Shown here: positions 38,750 to 45,281 of the stretch, piece by piece
Layout: the number at the start of each line of letters is the position of its first letter
Numbering within the stretch: the stretch's first letter is position 1
Assembly (NCBI RefSeq): GCF_008000895.1
Contig: NZ_CP042823.1
Location: forward strand, 5,602,501-5,666,500
Reading direction: 5' to 3'
Source of the DNA: Methylobacterium sp. WL1
GTDB taxonomy: Bacteria; Pseudomonadota; Alphaproteobacteria; Rhizobiales; Beijerinckiaceae
Length of the DNA: 64,000 nucleotides
The notes under the pieces: model-generated
The model's database searches: none
Told to the model about the DNA's origin: nothing
The model's input: the letters and a program-made list of their open reading frames with translations, nothing else
Program-made: the position numbers and the translations under genes

Positions 38750-39958
38750 ATGGCCGCAACCCGGCGCCCCGGTCGCAACCATCTCTTCATCCCGGGCCCC
38801 ACGAACATCCCGGATCGCGTCCTGCGCGCGATGCACGTGCCGTCCGAGGATCACCGCTCGCCGAGCTTTCCCGAGCTGGTGAAGCCGCTGCTGCAGGATT
38901 CCAAGATGGTGTTCGGCTCGACCGCCGGAACCGTCATCCTGTTCCCGTCCTCGGGCACCGGCATCTGGGAATCGGCGCTGTCCAATACCCTGTGCCGCGG
39001 CGACAAGGTGCTCACCTCCCGCTACGGCCAGTTCAGCCACCTCTGGGTCGACATGGCCCAGCGCCTCGGCCTCGACGTGATCGTCCAGGACGAGGACTGG
39101 GGCGCCGGCGCCGATCCGCAGAAGATCGGGGAGGCCCTGCGCGCCGACAAAGATCACGCCATCAAGGCCGTGATGGTGGTCCACAACGAGACCGCAACGG
39201 GCGTCACCAGCGATATCGGCGCGGTGCGCAAGGCGATCGACGCCGCCGGCCACCCGGCGCTGCTGTTCGTGGACGGCATTTCGTCGATCGGCTCGCTGCC
39301 GTTCAAGATGGACGAATGGGGCGTCGACTGCGCCATCGCGGGCTCGCAGAAGGGCTTCATGCTCCCGGCCGGCCTCGGCCTGATCTGCATCAGCCCGAAG
39401 GCGCTTAAGATCGCCGAGGGCGGCACCGGCCGGAACGACCGGCTCGGCCACGCCTACTTCGCCTGGAAGGACCAGCTGGCCGCCAACGCCACCGGCTACT
39501 TCCCCTACACCCCCGTCCTGCCGCTGCTCTACGGCCTGCGCGAGGCCCTGGCGATCGTGAAGGAGGAGGGGCTGGAGAACGTCTACCACCGCCATCACGT
39601 GCTCGCCGAGGCGACTCGTCAGGCGGTGGCGGCATGGGGCCTCAAGACCTGCGCCAAGGAGCCGAAGTGGAACTCCGACACGGTCACGGCGATCGTGGTC
39701 CCGGAGGGCGCCGACGCCGCCAAGGTGATCAGCCACGCCTACGAGCGCTACAACCTCTCGCTGGGTGCCGGCCTGTCGAAAGTCGCTGGCAAGGTGTTCC
39801 GTATCGGCCACCTGGGCGACCTGAACGAGCTGTCGCTGCTGGGTGCCATCGCGGGCGCCGAGATGGCCATGATCGATTGCGGCATCAAGGTCACGCCGGG
39901 CTCCGGCGTCGCCGCCGCCTCCAGCTACCTGCGCGAGAATCCGCTTCACAAGGCGTGA
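38750..39958 (+). CDS. sgaA: Serine-glyoxylate aminotransferase
   Basis: 402 residues, the length of the M. extorquens enzyme, starting MAATRRPGRNHLFIPGPTNI after GGAGGAAAC. A class V PLP aminotransferase: the PLP-lysine is Lys201 in AGSQKGFMLPAG, with FVDGISSIGSLPF preceding it. It transfers the amino group from serine to glyoxylate, giving hydroxypyruvate and glycine, the first serine-cycle-specific step. It heads the locus; hprA follows after a perfect hairpin. Likely expression is methanol-induced through a QscR-type regulator, by analogy only. Confidence 0.97.
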   Translation: MAATRRPGRNHLFIPGPTNIPDRVLRAMHVPSEDHRSPSFPELVKPLLQDSKMVFGSTAGTVILFPSSGTGIWESALSNTLCRGDKVLTSRYGQFSHLWVDMAQRLGLDVIVQDEDWGAGADPQKIGEALRADKDHAIKAVMVVHNETATGVTSDIGAVRKAIDAAGHPALLFVDGISSIGSLPFKMDEWGVDCAIAGSQKGFMLPAGLGLICISPKALKIAEGGTGRNDRLGHAYFAWKDQLAANATGYFPYTPVLPLLYGLREALAIVKEEGLENVYHRHHVLAEATRQAVAAWGLKTCAKEPKWNSDTVTAIVVPEGADAAKVISHAYERYNLSLGAGLSKVAGKVFRIGHLGDLNELSLLGAIAGAEMAMIDCGIKVTPGSGVAAASSYLRENPLHKA

Positions 39959-39970
39959 TTGATGCACGCT

Positions 39971-40006
39971 GCCGGGGCGGGGCCGGGTTGCCGGCCCCGC
40001 CCCGGC
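39971..40006 (+). terminator. Perfect 16-bp hairpin between sgaA and hprA
   Basis: GCCGGGGCGGGGCCGG (39971-39986) pairs completely with 39991-40006 around a GTTG loop. All but one base pair is G-C on an extremely stable stem; no T-run follows. It could attenuate read-through into hprA or stabilise the sgaA mRNA 3' end, giving differential expression within the operon. Confidence 0.7.
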
Positions 40007-40061
40007 GCGCAAGTAAGAACAAGAATCCCGAGGAAGTCGCCCGTTGCCCGAGAGGGGATCT

Positions 40062-41006
40062 ATGACCAAGAAGATCGTGTTCCTGGACCGTGAGTCCCTC
40101 GACGCGACGGTCCGACCGTTCAACTTCCCGCACGATTACGTCGAGCACGAATCGACCTGGACGCCGGAGGACACGGTGTCCCGCCTCCAGGGCGCCGAGA
40201 TCGCGCTGATCAACAAGGTCCCGATGCGGGCCGAGACCCTGAAGCAGCTCCCCGACCTGAAGCTCATCGCGGTGGCCGCCACCGGCACCGACGTGGTCGA
40301 CAAGGCCCAGGCCAAGGCCCAGGGCATCACGGTCGTCAACATCCGCAACTACGCGTTCAACACTGTGCCCGAGCACGTAGTCGGGCTGATGTTCGCGCTC
40401 CGCCGGGCGATCGTGCCCTACGCCAACTCGGTTCGGCGCGGCGACTGGGCGAAGTCCACGCAGTTCTGCTACTTCGACTACCCGATCTACGACATCGCCG
40501 GTTCGACGCTCGGCATCGTCGGCTACGGAGCGCTCGGCAAGTCGATCGGCAAGCGCGCCGAGGCGCTGGGCATGAAGGTCCTGGCCTACGACGTGTTCCC
40601 GCAGGACGGCCTGGTCGATTTCGAGACGATCCTGACGCAGTCCGACGTGATCACGCTGCATGTTCCGCTCACCCCCGACACCAAGGGGATGATCGGCGCC
40701 GCCGAACTCAAGCGGATGAAGAAGAGCGCCATCCTGATCAACACCGCCCGGGGCGGTCTGGTGGACGAGGCCGCGCTGCTGGCCGCGCTGAAGGACGGCA
40801 CCATCGCGGGCGCGGGCTTCGACGTGGTCGCGCAGGAGCCGCCGAAAGACGGCAACATCCTGTGCGAGGCTGACCTGCCGAACCTGATCGTGACCCCGCA
40901 CGTCGCCTGGGCCAGCAAGGAGGCGATGCAGATCCTCGCCGATCAGCTCGTCGACAACGTCGAGGCGTTCGTCGCCGGCAAGCCGCAGAACGTGGTCGAG
41001 GCTTGA
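40062..41006 (+). CDS. hprA: NAD(P)H-dependent hydroxypyruvate reductase
   Basis: 314 residues from the ATG at 40062 (RBS AGAGGGGATCT). A D-2-hydroxyacid dehydrogenase: dinucleotide motif TLGIVGYGALGKSIG, catalytic Arg in NTARGGLVDEAAL, and the His region TPHVAWASKEA. It reduces hydroxypyruvate from SgaA to glycerate. Length and motifs match M. extorquens HprA. The mtdA gene follows after 191 bp that hold an inverted-repeat element, so a separate mtdA promoter is possible. Confidence 0.96.
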   Translation: MTKKIVFLDRESLDATVRPFNFPHDYVEHESTWTPEDTVSRLQGAEIALINKVPMRAETLKQLPDLKLIAVAATGTDVVDKAQAKAQGITVVNIRNYAFNTVPEHVVGLMFALRRAIVPYANSVRRGDWAKSTQFCYFDYPIYDIAGSTLGIVGYGALGKSIGKRAEALGMKVLAYDVFPQDGLVDFETILTQSDVITLHVPLTPDTKGMIGAAELKRMKKSAILINTARGGLVDEAALLAALKDGTIAGAGFDVVAQEPPKDGNILCEADLPNLIVTPHVAWASKEAMQILADQLVDNVEAFVAGKPQNVVEA

Positions 41007-41031
41007 GACGCGGCGGCTGACGTCACGGCCC

Positions 41032-41143
41032 GTCATTCCGGGGCGCCGCAGGCGTGCCCGGGATCCAGATCCGCCGACGACGCTAGACCTCGCTCAACCT
41101 GCGGTTCTCGGTCCCGGGCTTTGCCGCGCGGCCCCGGGATGAC
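41032..41143. repeat. Intergenic inverted-repeat element between hprA and mtdA
   Basis: GTCATTCCGGGG at 41032-41043 is mirrored by CCCCGGGATGAC at 41132-41143, with GC-rich, partly self-complementary sequence between. It resembles mobile palindromic elements found many times in alphaproteobacterial genomes. Only one copy of this type was noticed in the window. Confidence 0.6.
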
Positions 41144-41197
41144 AGGGCGAGTGCATTGAACACGTGATGCCCGCGAACCGGGCAGAGGAATGAAAAC

Positions 41198-42058
41198 ATG
41201 AAGAAGCTGCTGTTCCTGTTCGACACCGATGCGATGCCGAACGTGTTCGACACGGTGGTCGGCTACGACGGCGGTGCCGACCACATCACCGGCTACGGCG
41301 GCGTGACCCCGGAGAATGTCGGCGCCCTGGTCGACGGCACGATCTACACCCGCGGCGGCTCCGAGAAGAAGTCGACGGCGATCTTCGTCGGCGGCGGCAG
41401 CATGGCGGCCGGCGAGGAACTGTTCACCGCCGTCAAGAAGCGCTTCTTCGGCCCGTTCCGGGTCTCGTGCATGCTCGATTCGAACGGCTCCAACACCACG
41501 GCCGCCGCGGGCGTCGCCCTGGTGGCCAAGGCCGCCGGCTCGCTCCAGGGCAAGACGGCCGTCGTCCTGGCCGGCACCGGCCCGGTGGGCATGCGCTCCG
41601 CCGCGCTTCTGGCCGGCGAGGGCGCGGACGTGACCATCGCGGGCCGCGCGCTGGACAAGACCCAGGCCGCCGCCGAGCAGATCAACAAGCGCTTCAAGGT
41701 CAACGTGAAGGCCGCCGCGACCCCCGACGAGGCCTCGCGCATCGCGCTCGTGAAGGGCAAGAACCTCGTGTTCACCGCCGGCGCCATCGGCGTCGAGCTG
41801 CTGCCGGAGGCCGCCTGGGCGCAGGACTCGGCGATCGAGTTCGTGGCCGACTACAACGCGCAGCCCCCGACCGGCGTCGGCGGCATCGACGTGATGGACA
41901 AGGGCAAGGATCGCAACGGCAAGAAGGCGTTCGGCGCCCTCGGCATCGGCGGCCTGAAGCTCAAGCTGCACCGGGCCTGCGTGGGCCAGCTCTTCGAGAG
42001 CACCGAGCAGGTGCTCGATGCCGAGGAGATCTACGCGCTCGCCAAGAAGATGGCCTGA
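41198..42058 (+). CDS. mtdA: NADP-dependent methylene-H4F/H4MPT dehydrogenase
   Basis: 286 residues, matching MtdA of methylotrophic Methylobacterium. N-terminal KKLLFLFDTDAMPNVFDTVV, the CMLDSNGSNTTAAAGVAL region and the NADP-binding motif VVLAGTGPVGMRSAALLAGE (about residues 125-145) are visible. It oxidises methylene-tetrahydrofolate (and methylene-tetrahydromethanopterin in vitro) with NADP+, linking C1 assimilation to the NADPH pool. It lies 14 bp before fchA, which handles the next folate intermediate. Firm call. Confidence 0.97.
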   Translation: MKKLLFLFDTDAMPNVFDTVVGYDGGADHITGYGGVTPENVGALVDGTIYTRGGSEKKSTAIFVGGGSMAAGEELFTAVKKRFFGPFRVSCMLDSNGSNTTAAAGVALVAKAAGSLQGKTAVVLAGTGPVGMRSAALLAGEGADVTIAGRALDKTQAAAEQINKRFKVNVKAAATPDEASRIALVKGKNLVFTAGAIGVELLPEAAWAQDSAIEFVADYNAQPPTGVGGIDVMDKGKDRNGKKAFGALGIGGLKLKLHRACVGQLFESTEQVLDAEEIYALAKKMA

Positions 42059-42072
42059 CGAGAGGGACGCCC

Positions 42073-42717
42073 ATGTCGGACACGCAGCAGGCGCCCGAGA
42101 CGGCGACCATCCAGACCTTCCTGACGGAACTCGCGAGCGCCGCTCCGACCCCTGGTGGCGGCGGTGCGGCCGCGATCTCCGGCGCCATGGGGGCAGCCCT
42201 GGTGTCGATGGTCTGCAACCTGACCATCGGCAAGAAGAAGTATGTCGAGGTCGAGGCCGAACTGAAGGACGTGCTCGCCCGGTCCGAGGGCCTGCGGGTC
42301 GTCCTGACCGGCATGATCGGCGAGGACGTCCAGGCGTTCGATGCCGTCATGGGGGCCTACGGCCTGCCCAAGGGCACCGACGACGAGAAGGCGTCGCGCG
42401 CCGCGGCGATCCAGTCCGCGCTCCGCACGGCCACCGACGTGCCGCTCGCCTGCTGCCGGGCCTGCCGCGCGGTCATCGATCTCGCCGCGATCACCGCCGA
42501 GAAGGGCAATCTCAACGTCGTCTCGGACGCCGGCGTGGCGGTCCTGTCGGCCTATGCGGGCCTGCGCAGCGCGGCGCTCAACGTCTACGTCAACGCCAAG
42601 GGGCTCGAGGACCGGGAGTTCGCGGACGAGCGGCTCCGGGAACTCGAAGGCCTGCTCGGCGAGGCGGGAGCGCTGAGCGAGAAGGTCTACGAGGTGGTGA
42701 AGGCCAAGGTGAACTGA
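42073..42717 (+). CDS. fchA: Methenyl-tetrahydrofolate cyclohydrolase
   Basis: 214 residues of the FTCD_C/cyclodeaminase-like family: QTFLTELASAAPTPGGGGAAAISGAMGAAL at the N-terminus, then CNLTIGKKKY and helical repeats to the end. It interconverts methenyl- and 10-formyl-tetrahydrofolate, complementing MtdA. The ATG at 42073 follows AGAGGGACGC 4 bp upstream. A clear terminator 44 bp downstream of the stop suggests the sgaA-fchA half ends here and mtkA has its own promoter. Confidence 0.95.
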   Translation: MSDTQQAPETATIQTFLTELASAAPTPGGGGAAAISGAMGAALVSMVCNLTIGKKKYVEVEAELKDVLARSEGLRVVLTGMIGEDVQAFDAVMGAYGLPKGTDDEKASRAAAIQSALRTATDVPLACCRACRAVIDLAAITAEKGNLNVVSDAGVAVLSAYAGLRSAALNVYVNAKGLEDREFADERLRELEGLLGEAGALSEKVYEVVKAKVN

Positions 42718-42760
42718 AACGCGCCGCATCCGCCGCCGCGGACGCAAGTGGTTCGACAGT

Positions 42761-42799
42761 CGAGGCCGGGTGCATCACGCGCCCGGCCTCGCTGTTTTT
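42761..42799 (+). terminator. Rho-independent terminator after fchA
   Basis: CGAGGCCGGG (42761-42770) pairs perfectly with CCCGGCCTCG (42782-42791) around an 11-nt loop and is followed by ctgTTTTTc. This is the best-formed intrinsic terminator in the window and separates fchA from mtkA. Confidence 0.88.
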
Positions 42800-42880
42800 C
42801 TGCGATGCTGCATTGCAATAGTGGATGCGATTCCTACCGCATCCGCGAAAAAGCCGGCCTGAACCCGCGGCTCAAAAAAT

Positions 42881-42913
42881 TTGACGGGCGTAATCTTCCC
42901 ACTCAACTAAAGT
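42881..42913 (+). promoter_or_regulatory. Possible mtkA promoter
   Basis: TTGACG at 42881-42886 with TAAAGT at 42908-42913 (21-bp spacing, longer than optimal) in an otherwise AT-richer stretch between the fchA terminator and mtkA; a tighter -10 (AACTAA, 42905) gives 18 bp. Given the terminator upstream, a promoter is needed in this region, but the exact boxes are uncertain. Confidence 0.35.
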
Positions 42914-42956
42914 AGACAGCGTCAAACGGCGGCAACGACCGCGGAGGAGGCGCCGA

Positions 42957-44135
42957 ATGGACGTCCACGAGTACCAAGCCAAGGAGCTGCTCGCGAGCTT
43001 CGGTGTGGCGGTCCCGAAGGGCGCCATCGCGTTCAGCCCGGATCAAGCGGTCTATGCCGCCACCGAACTCGGCGGCTCGTTCTGGGCCGTGAAGGCCCAG
43101 ATCCACGCCGGCGCACGCGGCAAGGCCGGCGGAATCAAGCTGTGCCGGACCTACAACGAGGTCCGCGACGCAGCCAAGGAGCTTCTGGGCAAGCGCCTCG
43201 TCACGCTCCAGACCGGACCCGAGGGCAAGCCTGTCCAGCGCGTCTACGTCGAGACCGCCGATCCGTTCGAGCGCGAACTCTACCTCGGCTACGTGCTGGA
43301 CCGGAAGGCCGAGCGCGTACGCGTCATCGCCAGCCAGCGCGGCGGCATGGACATCGAGGAGATCGCCGCCAACGAGCCGGAGGCGCTGATCCAGGTCGTC
43401 GTCGAGCCGGCGGTGGGCCTGCAGCAATTTCAGGCCCGGGAGATCGCCTTCCAGCTCGGCCTGAACATCAAGCAGGTCTCGGCCGCGGTGAAGACCATCA
43501 TGAACGCCTACCGGGCGTTCCGCGACTGCGACGGCACCATGCTCGAGATCAACCCGCTGGTCGTCACCAAGGACGACCGGGTGCTGGCCCTCGATGCCAA
43601 GATGTCCTTCGACGACAACGCGATGTTCCGCCGGCCGGGCATCGCCGACATGCACGACCCGTCGCAGGGCGATCCCCGCGAGGCGCAGGCCGCCGAGCAC
43701 AACCTCAGCTATATCGGGCTGGAGGGTGAGATCGGTTGCATCGTCAACGGCGCCGGTCTCGCCATGGCGACCATGGACATGATCAAGCACGCGGGCGGTG
43801 AGCCGGCGAACTTCCTGGATGTCGGCGGCGGCGCCTCCCCGGAGCGGGTCGCCACGGCGTTCCGGCTGGTGCTCTCGGACCGCAACGTCAAGGCGATCCT
43901 GGTCAACATTTTCGCCGGCATCAACCGCTGCGACTGGGTCGCCGAGGGCGTCATCCAGGCCGCCCGGGAGGTCAAGATCGATGTACCGCTGGTGGTGCGG
44001 CTCGCCGGCACGAACGTCGAGGCGGGCAAGAAGATCCTGGCCGACAGCGGCCTCGACCTGATCACCGCCGACACCCTGTCGGACGCGGCCCGCAAGGCGG
44101 TCGACGCCTGCGACGCCGCCAAGAAGAACCGCTGA
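42957..44135 (+). CDS. mtkA: Malate thiokinase (malate-CoA ligase), beta/large subunit
   Basis: 392 residues, SucC-like: N-terminal ATP-grasp start [35 protein letters not shown], Mg-binding EINPLVV, and C-terminal [13 protein letters not shown] and [15 protein letters not shown]. With MtkB it activates malate to malyl-CoA using ATP. Assignment as malate rather than succinate ligase rests on context (ppc and mclA follow) and on divergence from SucC. It has a strong RBS, GGAGGAGGCG. It starts its own unit after the fchA terminator. Confidence 0.95.
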   Translation: MDVHEYQAKELLASFGVAVPKGAIAFSPDQAVYAATELGGSFWAVKAQIHAGARGKAGGIKLCRTYNEVRDAAKELLGKRLVTLQTGPEGKPVQRVYVETADPFERELYLGYVLDRKAERVRVIASQRGGMDIEEIAANEPEALIQVVVEPAVGLQQFQAREIAFQLGLNIKQVSAAVKTIMNAYRAFRDCDGTMLEINPLVVTKDDRVLALDAKMSFDDNAMFRRPGIADMHDPSQGDPREAQAAEHNLSYIGLEGEIGCIVNGAGLAMATMDMIKHAGGEPANFLDVGGGASPERVATAFRLVLSDRNVKAILVNIFAGINRCDWVAEGVIQAAREVKIDVPLVVRLAGTNVEAGKKILADSGLDLITADTLSDAARKAVDACDAAKKNR

Positions 44136-44149
44136 GGGGACACCACGCC

Positions 44150-45040
44150 ATGAGCATCCTCATCGACGAGACCACCCCGATCATCGTCCAGGGCATCACG
44201 GGCGACAAGGGCACCTTCCACGCCAAGGAGATGCTCGAATACGGCACGAACGTCGTCGGCGGCGTCACGCCCGGCAAGGGCGGCCGAACCCATCTCGGCC
44301 TGCCGGTGTTCAACACCGTCAAGGAGGCGGTCGCCGCCACCGGCGCCACCACGTCGATCACCTTCGTGGCGCCGCCCTTCGCGGCCGACGCCATCATGGA
44401 GGCGGCCGATGCCGGTCTGCGGCTGGTCTGCTCGATCACCGACGGCATCCCGGCCCAGGACATGATGCGGGTGAAGCGCTACCTGATGCGCTACCCGCGG
44501 GATCGCCGCACCATGGTGGTCGGCCCGAACTGCGCCGGCATCATCTCGCCCGGTAAGGCGATGCTCGGGATCATGCCCGGCCACATCTACCTCAAGGGCA
44601 ATGTCGGCGTGATCTCCCGCTCGGGGACGCTCGGCTACGAGGCTGCCTCCCAGCTGAAGGAGCTGGGGCTGGGGATCTCGACCTCGGTGGGCATCGGCGG
44701 CGACCCGATCAACGGCTCGTCGTTCCTCGACCACCTCGCCCTGTTCGAGACCGACCCGGATACGGACGCGGTGCTGATGATCGGCGAGATCGGCGGCCCG
44801 CAGGAGGCCGAGGCCTCGGCCTGGATCCGGGACAACATGTCGAAGCCCGTGATCGGCTTCGTGGCGGGCCTGACGGCGCCGAAGGGCCGCCGCATGGGCC
44901 ATGCCGGGGCGATCATCTCGGCGGCCGGCGACAGCGCCGCCGAGAAGGCCGAGATCATGCGCTCCTACGGCCTGACCGTGGCGCCGGATCCCGGCTCCTT
45001 CGGCCAGACCGTGGCCGACGTGCTCGCCCGGGCGGCGTGA
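44150..45040 (+). CDS. mtkB: Malate thiokinase, alpha/small subunit
   Basis: 296 residues, SucD-like. The CoA-binding domain (IIVQGITGDKGTFHAKEM), GGVTPGKGGRTHLGLPVFNTV and the active-site histidine loop GHAGAII with His251 as phosphohistidine are all present. It pairs with MtkA to make malyl-CoA. It follows mtkA by 14 bp with GAGGGGACACC before the ATG. The downstream 241 bp contain a long inverted repeat that may limit read-through into ppc. Confidence 0.95.
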   Translation: MSILIDETTPIIVQGITGDKGTFHAKEMLEYGTNVVGGVTPGKGGRTHLGLPVFNTVKEAVAATGATTSITFVAPPFAADAIMEAADAGLRLVCSITDGIPAQDMMRVKRYLMRYPRDRRTMVVGPNCAGIISPGKAMLGIMPGHIYLKGNVGVISRSGTLGYEAASQLKELGLGISTSVGIGGDPINGSSFLDHLALFETDPDTDAVLMIGEIGGPQEAEASAWIRDNMSKPVIGFVAGLTAPKGRRMGHAGAIISAAGDSAAEKAEIMRSYGLTVAPDPGSFGQTVADVLARAA

Positions 45041-45060
45041 CGCCGCGCCCGATGCAAAGC

Positions 45061-45243
45061 GCGACGTCCTCCCTCTCCCCTCTGCGGGAGAGGGTGGGCC
45101 GGCCGTCAGGCCGGGTCGGGAGAGGGGCAGCGCGACGGTAGCGGGTTTCGCGCCCGTCACGCGCTGTCCGGAAGCGTCGCTCCCCTCTCCCGACCCGCTT
45201 CGCGGGCCACCCTCCCCCGCAGAGGGGGGAGGGAGTGCGTCGC
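45061..45243. repeat. Long imperfect inverted repeat between mtkB and ppc
   Basis: Left arm 45061-45127 is nearly complementary to 45182-45243, giving about 60 bp of paired arms with a 54-bp loop. Sub-sequences (GGGTGGGCCGGCCGTCAGG; CCACCCTCCCCCGCAGAGG) recur in a second element at 54421-54577, so it is a repeat family. Transcripts through it would fold strongly. Confidence 0.8.
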
Positions 45244-45265
45244 GCCGACCTTTGAAAAAACGTGC

Positions 45266-45278
45266 GCCACGAGGTGGC
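45266..45278 (+). promoter_or_regulatory. Small hairpin covering the ppc ribosome binding site
   Basis: GCCAC-GAG-GTGGC immediately precedes the ppc start; the SD GAGGTGG lies in its loop and 3' arm, four bases before the ATG spacer. The 5-bp stem is modest but could modulate ppc translation. Confidence 0.35.
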
Positions 45279-45281
45279 TCC

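Noticed and set aside
42957..45040. Succinyl-CoA synthetase (sucCD)
   Set aside because: Sequence is SucCD-like but the position among ppc, mclA, fchA and mtdA identifies the malate thiokinase paralogues.
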